Shown one piece after another: positions 1 to 6,915 of a stretch of 64,000 nucleotides of DNA; the stretch's first letter is position 1, and every line of letters begins with the position of its first letter. The stretch lies in assembly GCA_963674835.2 (NCBI GenBank), contig CAXXKC010000003.1, positions 1,364,001-1,428,000 of the forward strand, read 5' to 3'. Below the pieces are notes generated by a model that saw only the letters and a program-made list of their open reading frames with translations, was not told the origin of the DNA and ran no database searches. This DNA is from G963674835 sp963674835 (GTDB lineage: Bacteria > Planctomycetota > Planctomycetia > Pirellulales > Thermoguttaceae). A program made the position numbers and the translations under genes.

Positions 1-49
1 CGCCGAGATCGCCGGTGCGCGTGTAGATCTTCATCGGCTGGTCTTTCAT
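1..49 (-). CDS. cob(I)alamin adenosyltransferase, PduO type, first 16 codons only (partial)
   Basis: Only the 5' end lies in the window; the rest is beyond the left edge. The visible peptide is MKDQPMKIYTRTGDLG. The KIYTRTGD stretch is the characteristic N-terminus of PduO-type ATP:cob(I)alamin adenosyltransferases, which make adenosylcobalamin from ATP and reduced cobalamin in the cytoplasm. The ATG at 49 overlaps the stop of the upstream lipoprotein gene as ATGA, so the two are probably co-transcribed. A second in-frame ATG at 34 gives MKIYTRTGD, the more usual family start. The call rests on a very short peptide, so it is moderate. Confidence 0.6.
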   Translation of the reverse strand, partial: MKDQPMKIYTRTGDLG

Positions 50-1551
50 TGGACGTCGAGAATGTCGATTTGGAGTTTGCCGGCCGCATGGGCGATGGGT
101 AGGAAGGTGCTGTAGGCGGCGGCGCCGCGGAGGCTGTGATGGGCGAGCTTGAGATGTGCGGCCCCGAGGCCGCCTTGGCCAAGCGTGCCATCGATGCCGA
201 TCCACTGGTCGTTGACGTAGACTTCGGTCCACATATGGTAGCCGAAGGCTTGTTTGGCGGGCATGTAGACCAAGCCCATGGCGACGCGGGCGGGAATGCC
301 GCGGGCGCGGGCCAGCGCGGCCAGGAGGACGGCGTGTTCGGTGCAATCGCCGGTGTGGGTCTTGAGGACCTCGGAGGCGGTGAGGAACGCCTGGGTGTAG
401 TCGGTCGTGGTGATGACGGTACCGATGTGCCGTTCGAGGGCGAGCGCGGCCTGCCAGGGGTCCTTTTGGGTTCCGCACACCGAGTTGGCCATGGCGATGA
501 TGTCGGGATCGTCGCTTTGGATCAGCGCGTTGGGCTGGCGGTCGGCGTCGGTGGGGGAATCGTCGTGGATGGCGGCCCGGTCGGGCGGCTGTCCGGGACG
601 CAAGGCGTAGACGGTGACGATGGCCGTGTGCGCGTCGACCGGCTCGACCTGTTGCGATGCGCCGGCGACGAAGAGGCTGGCCGGATCGCCGTCTTTCATG
701 TGAATGCGGTAGCGTATGCGCCGGGTCTCCTGCGGCCGTTGGAGCGCCCGATCGACGGGGATCGACAGCGATTCGCCCAGGTCGAAGGATGCTTGCTGGC
801 TCTGATCGAGGGCTTCGGCCTTGGTGGCACGGAACGACTGGAGATCCATGGTTTCCGATCTGCGACGGAGAATCTCGCCGTTGTCGTCGGTCCAGAGCGT
901 TTCGCGGAGCGGCTGCTCGTTGGGCAGCGAGACAACGCTGTCGATCCGGAGCAGTTTGCGGCTCTTGTCGAGTAGTTTGACGTTTTCGTAGTCGCGGGCC
1001 GACATCTCGACCTGCCCAATCTGGCTGGTGGTGGGCACGAGGGCTTGAAGGTGTCGGGTTTGGCCGGGATGCATGGGCTTGTTCCAGAGCGACTGCTCGA
1101 CGGCCAGGAAACCACCGACCGCGTCGGACCAGGGGAACGATTCAACGGTTTCGTTGCCCGGCGGACCTGAGCGGATCTGGAGCTGATCGCCAACCACCTT
1201 TCCCGTCGTCACCTGGGGTTCGGTTCCCGAGGAAATCGTTGACTGGAAATCGATCAGCTTGCCGTCGGGAGTTTCGGTGGATCGGCAGTTGACCTCCATG
1301 GTGGTATCGTTGCCGAACCGTTTGACGGCCAAGTGGATGAGTTGCTCGATGGCGACGAGATCCTGCCCATCGCGCTCGACGGGTTGGACGGTTGTTCGCT
1401 CGTAGCCGACCCTGGTTCGGCCCATGGTGCAGACGCTCCAGACGTCACGCTCGGACGGGTTGTCGGCGTTTGCGGGCATTCTGGCTCCGGTGGGTTGGCA
1501 GCCGGCGAGGGTTAGGAGGAGGGCGCCAAACAGGATGGAACGTGCCCTCAC
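46..1551 (-). CDS. lipoprotein with C-terminal transglutaminase-like domain
   Basis: With the GTG start at 1551 the product is 501 aa and begins with a hydrophobic stretch ending in a lipobox, LTLAGC, so it should be a lipid-anchored envelope protein. The C-terminal 100 residues carry a transglutaminase/protease-like core: HTGDCTEHA with Cys about 403, GYHMW with His about 439 and GIDGT with Asp about 454, a complete Cys-His-Asp triad. The middle part is unrecognised and probably beta-rich. Such domains act as cysteine peptidases or amidases; the substrate is unknown. The frame stays open to an ATG at 1653, but that extension translates a dispersed palindromic repeat (1542-1587), so I prefer the GTG inside the repeat. 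Its stop overlaps the adenosyltransferase start by 4 nt. Confidence 0.75.
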   Translation of the reverse strand: MRARSILFGALLLTLAGCQPTGARMPANADNPSERDVWSVCTMGRTRVGYERTTVQPVERDGQDLVAIEQLIHLAVKRFGNDTTMEVNCRSTETPDGKLIDFQSTISSGTEPQVTTGKVVGDQLQIRSGPPGNETVESFPWSDAVGGFLAVEQSLWNKPMHPGQTRHLQALVPTTSQIGQVEMSARDYENVKLLDKSRKLLRIDSVVSLPNEQPLRETLWTDDNGEILRRRSETMDLQSFRATKAEALDQSQQASFDLGESLSIPVDRALQRPQETRRIRYRIHMKDGDPASLFVAGASQQVEPVDAHTAIVTVYALRPGQPPDRAAIHDDSPTDADRQPNALIQSDDPDIIAMANSVCGTQKDPWQAALALERHIGTVITTTDYTQAFLTASEVLKTHTGDCTEHAVLLAALARARGIPARVAMGLVYMPAKQAFGYHMWTEVYVNDQWIGIDGTLGQGGLGAAHLKLAHHSLRGAAAYSTFLPIAHAAGKLQIDILDVQ

Positions 1552-1587
1552 CCCCGGCCCCTCTCCCGCAAGCGGGCGAGGGGAGGA
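1542..1587. repeat. dispersed CTCTCCCGC...GCGGGAGAG palindrome, copy 1
   Basis: The block reads GTGCCCTCACCCCCGGCC followed by a near-perfect inverted repeat, CCCTCTCCCGC facing GCGGGCGAGGG. Related copies lie at 3119-3159, 10061-10115 and 16446-16490. This copy covers the probable GTG start of the transglutaminase-like lipoprotein gene and may supply its purine-rich ribosome binding site. Confidence 0.8.
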
Positions 1588-2175
1588 GAAGGGGCTGGTT
1601 TGCCGTTTGAGGGAGTGGAGAGTGGGTAGAGGTAGATGGCGTCCGAGCGACATTGGAATCTCCAGGCGTCGTGCGCGCGGGTTTCGAGGAAAAAGGGGTG
1701 TTGTCGGGGCGTTTGGAACGGGCCGGTTTCCCCAATCGGACTGTTCATTATACCAGTTCAGCGTCGCAGTCGTCTTGGCCTAGCGGTACGTCGGGGTGGC
1801 CGCGAGCAGGCAAACTTCCCGCGATCTGGAGAAGCTGATGCGTGATGGGGAACTTTCGGTCCGGCTTTGAGACGCCCGACCGCGCCTGGCGATTTCGAGT
1901 GCTAGACTAGCCTAGCCCCGTCGCGCCGTTGGTTGTTCTTCGGCGTCGGACCGCAGAGAACGGCACGGCCGGGCAACCTGTATTGAACGATCGTGGCAGT
2001 CAGCGTGGTTGTTCTGCCTTTTCCGGTCGCGGTGTGGGTACGGTCGCCAAAGTGAAAGGAACCGTCGGCGAGCGTCGCAAAGCGTGACCTACGGTTTGGT
2101 AGAGGATTCCCAGCCACGGCATAGCCGCCCCATTTCCCCAGAGAACGGCTCGCCACGAAGGACTAGAGAAAGTTT
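1552..2175. other. intergenic region between divergent genes, no gene recognised
   Basis: Apart from the outer part of the repeat at 1542-1587, I see no reading frame with protein-like composition, no RNA gene and no convincing promoter. The start of the downstream gene at 2176 is preceded only by a weak purine stretch, AGAGAAAG. Confidence 0.5.
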
Positions 2176-2871
2176 ATGGGCTTCCTGAAGAGATTCTTCC
2201 GCAACGTTTTTCGCGATGGATCAATCCCGGTTGGGACCAGCAGCTTCGAACAGCTCAGTGAAGAGGAGCTGGAAGCCCACCTGGGCGTATCTCGCTACGG
2301 TGATTTTCTGTTGCCCGAAGCGGTCCGACCTTCCTACGATCTTCAAGTCGTGCCGTGCCAGGGGTATCGCCACGACTCGTATCGTGACGAGGAGAACCAG
2401 ACCTCGGTACCGGTGCTCATGGCGTCCGTATCGAGCGAGCGGCTGTTCGACGTGTTCCTCGACATTCTCGATCCGCTGGGGAGCGTCGTCGACGTGGTGC
2501 TGGAAACGAGCCACAATCGTAACAGCCACGGTCATACCGACCTGTACCGGGAGCACATTGACGTGCCGGTGCTGAAGAGCGTGCTTTACGAGTTCGAAGA
2601 CCTGCTGACGAACGACGGGTGTACGGGGATTGCCGTGCTGAACCCGGAGGTTCCGCAAGAAGTGCAGTTCGATGAGCACAAGCTGCTGATCATCTACGGC
2701 GACAACCTGACGGAGTTTGAGAACGTGCTGGACGGGCGTCGCGTCGGTTGCGACGACGCGATGAAGTTCATCACCGAGGCGGAGCACGTCCACTCGTCGA
2801 GCGACCAGTATGCCAGCCAGTTCGAGCAGCTTAAGACGCGGCTGGGAATGGACTGCAGCTATCTGAGCTAG
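2176..2871 (+). CDS. conserved hypothetical protein, 231 aa, soluble and acidic
   Basis: I do not recognise a named family. The product has a short basic, amphipathic N-terminus (MGFLKRFFRNVFRDG) followed by an acidic body rich in Asp, Glu and Val, with alternating hydrophobic strands such as VPVLMASVSSERLFDVFLDI and KLLIIYGDN, suggesting an alpha/beta cytoplasmic protein. There is no signal peptide or membrane segment. Uninterrupted coding, GC-biased third positions and a clear ATG support a real gene. It stands alone between two intergenic regions. Its TAG stop is immediately followed by a dispersed repeat (2868-2940). Function unknown. Confidence 0.7.
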   Translation: MGFLKRFFRNVFRDGSIPVGTSSFEQLSEEELEAHLGVSRYGDFLLPEAVRPSYDLQVVPCQGYRHDSYRDEENQTSVPVLMASVSSERLFDVFLDILDPLGSVVDVVLETSHNRNSHGHTDLYREHIDVPVLKSVLYEFEDLLTNDGCTGIAVLNPEVPQEVQFDEHKLLIIYGDNLTEFENVLDGRRVGCDDAMKFITEAEHVHSSSDQYASQFEQLKTRLGMDCSYLS

Positions 2872-2940
2872 TGCGCGTCGCACTTCACTGTGGCGTTCGT
2901 GGCGGTGTGTTTCTTGGGTTTCAGATGCGAAACACGCGCT
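2868..2940 (+). repeat. dispersed repeat D, copy 1 (CTAGTGCGYGTCGCACTT family)
   Basis: About 68 bases starting at the stop codon of the preceding gene align with 18745-18812. Both begin CTAGTGCG(C/T)GTCGCACTT, which holds the inverted repeat AGTGCG/CGCACT, and both end near GCGAAA. Identity over the whole length is roughly three quarters by eye. Confidence 0.65.
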
Positions 2941-3118
2941 CCCGGTGTGCTGGATGCGATCTGGGGTGAAGGTCCGCCTGTCTGATTGGGTCCGCTGGGA
3001 GTTGGGGCAAGGGTCGTTGGTCGGGCCCTGGTTTCTGGGGGATCTTCTGTTGCCGGTGTACGCGCCTGGGGGTTGGGGTGCGCTGGGGCGTTCGGGGACT
3101 GGCTGGAGTTGAGCGCGT

Positions 3119-3159
3119 CCTCACCGGGTGGCCGCTCTCCCGCAACGGGCGAGGGGAGG
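3119..3159. repeat. dispersed CTCTCCCGC palindrome, copy 2
   Basis: CCTCACCGGGTGGCCG leads into CTCTCCCGC facing GCGGGCGAGGGG-like bases with one base missing in the loop. It lies in the 454-bp gap upstream of the OmpH-like gene. Confidence 0.7.
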
Positions 3160-3172
3160 TGGAGTGTTGGAC

Positions 3173-3199
3173 GCAGCCGGGGGGGGCTGTGCTACGTGG
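3173..3199 (+). repeat. dispersed CACAGCC...GGCTGTG element, copy 1
   Basis: GCAGCC, a G-run, then GGCTGTGCTACGTGG. It matches the family found at 21909, 37109, 44453, 57105, 57133 and 62079. It sits 13 bases after the CTCTCCCGC copy. The rest of the 2941-3325 gap holds nothing I can identify. Confidence 0.7.
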
Positions 3200-3325
3200 T
3201 GGGCGAGGGGAGAGGTGGGATTCGAGGAATTTCTTGGTGTGGGCGTTATATGGCGGGGTTCTTCTCGCCCTGGGGGTTTGGGGCTTCGAGGGGAAGCCCC
3301 GTCACCCGAGATTGGAGAAAGCACG

Positions 3326-3892
3326 ATGAGACGCGTTGACTTGGCAGTTGTGTGTTTGGCGGCTGTTGTGGTGGCGACCGCGGCTGGGATCGGACGGGCG
3401 GAGGGGCCGGCGGGGAAGTCGGAGGGCAAGTTTCGCGTGGGTGTGTTCGACTCGCGCGCGGTGGCGATCGCGTATGCGGGCTCGGAGGCTCACCAGGCAC
3501 GCGTGGCGGAGTTGATGAAGCAGTACAAAGAGGCGAAGGCGGCCGGGGACCAGGAAAAGGCGAAGCGGCTGAAGATCGAAGGGGAGGCGGGACAGGCGCT
3601 TATGCACGAGCAGGGCTTCAGCACGGCGTCGGTCGGCGACATCCTCGAGCAGATCAAGGATCGGTTTCCGGCGGTCGCCAAGGAGGCGAATGTGGCGTTG
3701 ATCGTGTCGAAATGGGAGGTGGCTTACGAGAATCCGACGGTGGAAACGGTCGACGTGACCGGGCTGGTGGTGAAGTGCTTCCAGCCTAAGGCCAAGGCGC
3801 AGAAGTGGATCGAGGATATTCAGACGAAGAAGCCGATGCCGATTTTGGAATTGAAGATATTGGCGAGGGAGAAGGGAGAGAAGAATCTGTAG
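3326..3892 (+). CDS. exported OmpH/Skp-like protein, 188 aa
   Basis: The ATG at 3326 has a GGAGA-type ribosome binding site and starts a classical signal peptide (MRRVDLAVVCLAAVVVATAA, cleavage near GRAEG). The mature protein follows the order of Skp/OmpH: a first strand (RVGVFDSRAVAIAY), a central charged helical part about residues 55-95 rich in Ala, Lys and Glu, and a closing strand pair (NVALIVSKWEVAYENPTVE, then VDVTGLVVKCF), which parallels the end of Skp. Skp proteins are periplasmic holdases for outer-membrane proteins; whether this one acts as a chaperone is inference. The frame extends upstream through repeats, which I excluded. Confidence 0.65.
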   Translation: MRRVDLAVVCLAAVVVATAAGIGRAEGPAGKSEGKFRVGVFDSRAVAIAYAGSEAHQARVAELMKQYKEAKAAGDQEKAKRLKIEGEAGQALMHEQGFSTASVGDILEQIKDRFPAVAKEANVALIVSKWEVAYENPTVETVDVTGLVVKCFQPKAKAQKWIEDIQTKKPMPILELKILAREKGEKNL

Positions 3893-3910
3893 AGCTTTGA
3901 GGACGAGGTG

Positions 3911-3940
3911 ACCACGGAGGCGCGGCGGACACGGAGGGGA
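3911..3940 (+). repeat. short dispersed repeat E, copy 1 (ACCACGGAG family)
   Basis: ACCACGGAGGCGCGGCGGAC followed by ACGGAGGGGA, just after the stop of the OmpH-like gene. A related piece (ACCACGGAGTCACGAAGGAC) is at 6771-6790, also just after a stop codon. Confidence 0.45.
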
Positions 3941-3969
3941 ACGTGGTGGGAGAGATTGGGCGTGAGGGT

Positions 3970-4138
3970 GTTATGCTGAAGCATAACCACCCCTTTCAAC
4001 ATGAAAGCAACGCTAGCTGGCAAATCACCGGGAGAAACGAAATTCGATATTGTCGATGGCTGTTTCCTCTGGCCGATGCTAGCTGCGAATTCCTCGGGAA
4101 AAACGACACCATGTTGAAAGGGGTGGCTGAAGCATAAC
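3970..4138. mobile_element. MITE-like composite repeat with inverted and direct internal repeats
   Basis: The left end is the 18-base palindrome GTTATGCTGAAGCATAAC (3970-3987). CCACCCCTTTCAACATG at 3987-4003 is repeated exactly in inverse orientation at 4110-4126. Inside, a 29-base direct repeat starts with GCTAGCTG at 4012-4040 and 4078-4106 (23 of 29 positions equal). The right end carries half of the outer palindrome (GCTGAAGCATAACC). No protein is encoded. It lies between two converging genes and touches the stop of the minus-strand one. A non-autonomous mobile element is inferred; no target-site duplication is evident. Confidence 0.5.
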
Positions 4139-5488
4139 CTACTGGGAGTGGGATGGTGAGGGGCGGTCGGCGGCGACGTGGACCGTGAGGTCGCCGGTGT
4201 TGTCGGCAAGCTCGGCGGATGAGTCGTTGATGCGGAGATAGAGGGTTCCGGTCTGGTCGGGCGTGAGCGAAGTGCCAAGGCCGACCGGAATGGGGCGGAG
4301 CAGCGGCGTGGGGTCGCCGGGGGCGCCGTGGTCGGGGCGGACGGCGGCCAAGAGCATGCCGAGCGGGTAGCCGTGATAGTAGCGAATGGAGACGCCGTTG
4401 GGCTCGCACCACCAGACTTGCGGCTTGGTAGCGAGCTGGTAGCGCCCAGTGGCACGAAGCTGGTAGGATTGGCCGGCTTCGAGGCGCAGTCCGCTGGACT
4501 GCCAGCCGTGGTCGGCGGCGACCGTCACCGAGGCGCCGTCGTCGGGAAGGGGGCGGCCGGGTTTGAACTGGACGGCGCTGCGGGCGATGTCGTCGCCATA
4601 TTCCAACTCGGCGATGAACACCTGCCATTGGTCGAAGAGGTCGCGGCGGTCGGGGCTGAAAAGCTCGCTGAAGCGGGCATTGAAGTTGGGCTGGTTGACC
4701 CACTGGGGCAATCGGCGGAACCGCCGGCGATAGGCGGGATTGGTGTCTAGCATAGCGGCCAGGGCCCAGCACCAGGCGTAGCTTTCGGCGTCGGTGCGGC
4801 CGTTGGGTCCGAAGTCGACCACTTCGGCCAGCGGTCTGCCGCGGCCCTGGGCGACTGCTCGTTGAAGCGGTCCGATGCGACCCCACATGGGCGCTTCTTG
4901 CGGGCTGGCAGGCATGACGTTAAGGGTGAGCCGGCCGTCGCGCCAGGTGTGCGTGGCCAGAAGATCGGCGATGCCCTCCATGTACCACGGCGGTCCGCAG
5001 GAGCCTAAGAGGGTGTTCATGAAGCTGTGCGTGCCCTCGTGGAGGAGCAAGTGCCGCTGGTAGTAGTCGGTGCGCTGGTGATGGACCCAAAGGCGATCGT
5101 TCCAGGAGAAGCCGTTTTGGAATGCCGGCAGGCGGTCGGGGATGAGACCGTGCTGCTGGAATAGCTGTAAATCCTGGATGAGGCAGGCCGTCACGTGCCA
5201 CCGGGCGTGTTTGACCGAATCGACGCCAAAGTAACGGCACCATTGCGGGAAGGCCTGGTCGAAGACCTTGGGCAAGACGTCGACTTCGGGACTGGAAGGT
5301 AGATCGGTGTAGAGGGTGAGATGGACGGAATCGAGCTTGCGGATGCCGCTGTCGGCGAGTTGGGCGTCGTCGGGGACGGGCGGTGTCGGCGACGCAGAGA
5401 ACGCTACAAGCGGTAGCAGAGGCAGAAGCAGAACCGCGACGAGCCAGGGGCGAGCAGGAGAAGGTCGGCGTATGCGGGAGCGGATCAT
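4139..5488 (-). CDS. exported gluzincin-like metallopeptidase, HExxH...E
   Basis: 449 aa with a signal peptide (RPWLVAVLLLPLLPLVAFSA). A zinc-binding helix HEGTH at residues 150-154 is followed by WYMEGIADLLATH with Glu about 171, the spacing expected of gluzincin peptidases of the MA clan. The C-terminal part after about residue 300 looks like a beta-sandwich domain. Peptidase activity is inferred from the metal site only; the substrate is unknown. A second exported protein with the same arrangement is encoded at 10117-11610. The 3' end abuts the composite repeat at 3970-4138. Confidence 0.7.
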   Translation of the reverse strand: MIRSRIRRPSPARPWLVAVLLLPLLPLVAFSASPTPPVPDDAQLADSGIRKLDSVHLTLYTDLPSSPEVDVLPKVFDQAFPQWCRYFGVDSVKHARWHVTACLIQDLQLFQQHGLIPDRLPAFQNGFSWNDRLWVHHQRTDYYQRHLLLHEGTHSFMNTLLGSCGPPWYMEGIADLLATHTWRDGRLTLNVMPASPQEAPMWGRIGPLQRAVAQGRGRPLAEVVDFGPNGRTDAESYAWCWALAAMLDTNPAYRRRFRRLPQWVNQPNFNARFSELFSPDRRDLFDQWQVFIAELEYGDDIARSAVQFKPGRPLPDDGASVTVAADHGWQSSGLRLEAGQSYQLRATGRYQLATKPQVWWCEPNGVSIRYYHGYPLGMLLAAVRPDHGAPGDPTPLLRPIPVGLGTSLTPDQTGTLYLRINDSSAELADNTGDLTVHVAADRPSPSHSQ

Positions 5489-5721
5489 GATTAGGCGAGG
5501 ATCGTCCGTGTGCGGGGTCGATTTGGGTCGTTGGTTGCGGCGCGATTGGAAACCGCCTAGTCTATTCTACGTTGAATCGGTTGGTGGTTGTTTGAGCGTT
5601 CCACCTAGAGGAGTGGGGGGTGGTGCTGGTGGGTTTCGTGGAGTGGTGGTTGGAGGGGTTTTGGATGCGGGAGACGGGAAGCGGGGAGGCGGTGCGGGGC
5701 CGGTGAAAGGAGTGGCGGCAG

Positions 5722-6756
5722 ATGTTGCGTTTGGTGGGGAGGATGGTGGGGCTGGCGGTCGTGGGCGCGGTCTGTGCGGCGGCGAGCGGGTGCTGGTCGC
5801 GGTCGGATCGCGAGGTGATCGTGTATTCGGCGCTGGACTCGGAGTTCTCGGAACCGATCTTCGAGGATTTCACGCGCGCGACGGGGATCGCGGTGCGGGC
5901 GAAATTCGATACCGAGGCGACGAAGACAGTTGGGCTGGCCAACGCGATCCTGGCCGAACGGGAACGGCCGCGGTGCGACGTGTTTTGGAACAACGAGATT
6001 CTGAATACGCTGCGGCTGCAGAAGGAAGGGCTGCTGGAGGCCTACGCGTGCCCACGGAGGGATGAGTATCCGTCCATGTATCGCTCGCCCAAGGGGCTGT
6101 GGTATGGGTTTGCGGCGCGGGCGCGGGTGCTGGTCGTGAATACCAAGGCGATCGCAGAGGGAGAGCGGCCCACGTCGATTCGCGATCTGGCGGAGGCGAA
6201 ATGGCGAGGGAAGACGGCGATGGCCAAGCCGCTTTTCGGGACGACGGCCACGCACGCGGCGTGTTTGTTCGCGTACTGGGGCGACGAGAAGGCCAAGGAG
6301 TACTATCGCAGTCTGAAGAAGAACGAAGTGCAGGTGCTCTCGGGGAACAAGCAGGTGGCGCTGGCCGTGGCTGCGGGCGAGGCGGTGTTTGGAATCACCG
6401 ACACGGACGACGCCATCGGCGAGCAAGAGAAGGGAGCGCCGCTGGTGATCGTCTATCCCGACCAGGGCGAGGATGGGATGGGAACGCTCTTCATTCCGAA
6501 CACGGTGGCGATCGTCGCGGGAGCGGCGCACGGGGAGGCGGCGCGGCAGTTGGTCGATTACGTGCTCTCGCCGGAGGTGGAAGCGAAGCTGGCGGCCGGG
6601 CCGAGCGCGCAGATTCCACTGAACCGAGAGGTGCAGACGAAGGCGCGGGTGGCAACGCCTGAGACGGTGAAAGCCATGCAGGTCCGTTTTGAGGCGGCGG
6701 CGGATAAGTGGGACGAGGTGGCGGAGTTCTTGGGAGGGGAGTTCACGGGGAGGTAG
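5722..6756 (+). CDS. ABC-type Fe(III)-like substrate-binding lipoprotein
   Basis: 344 aa. The N-terminus is a lipoprotein signal with lipobox AASGC. The body follows the FbpA/AfuA type of family-1 binding proteins: an opening strand (VIVYSALDSEF), PIFEDFTRATGIAV, RCDVFWNNE, the hinge segment WYGFAARARVLVVNTKAI, and a C-terminal VPL-like lobe ending in QIPLNREVQ. Such proteins deliver ferric iron or related anions or polyamines to a permease. No permease or ATPase gene is next to it, so it is either orphan or served by a distant transporter. An AAAGGAG ribosome binding site precedes the ATG. Confidence 0.85.
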   Translation: MLRLVGRMVGLAVVGAVCAAASGCWSRSDREVIVYSALDSEFSEPIFEDFTRATGIAVRAKFDTEATKTVGLANAILAERERPRCDVFWNNEILNTLRLQKEGLLEAYACPRRDEYPSMYRSPKGLWYGFAARARVLVVNTKAIAEGERPTSIRDLAEAKWRGKTAMAKPLFGTTATHAACLFAYWGDEKAKEYYRSLKKNEVQVLSGNKQVALAVAAGEAVFGITDTDDAIGEQEKGAPLVIVYPDQGEDGMGTLFIPNTVAIVAGAAHGEAARQLVDYVLSPEVEAKLAAGPSAQIPLNREVQTKARVATPETVKAMQVRFEAAADKWDEVAEFLGGEFTGR

Positions 6757-6770
6757 CGGGAGGAGGGGGC

Positions 6771-6790
6771 ACCACGGAGTCACGAAGGAC
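6771..6790 (+). repeat. short dispersed repeat E, copy 2
   Basis: ACCACGGAGTCACGAAGGAC, 15 bases after the stop of the binding-protein gene; related to 3911-3940. Confidence 0.4.
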
Positions 6791-6915
6791 GTAGAGATGG
6801 GAGGATGAATTGGGGTCGATGGATGAGGTGGGGCTTGCGGAGGAGAGGGAGGTGTGGGGATAGTAGAGCTAATGAATCGGGCGAATACTGCGAATGAACG
6901 TAGAGGAGTGATGCC

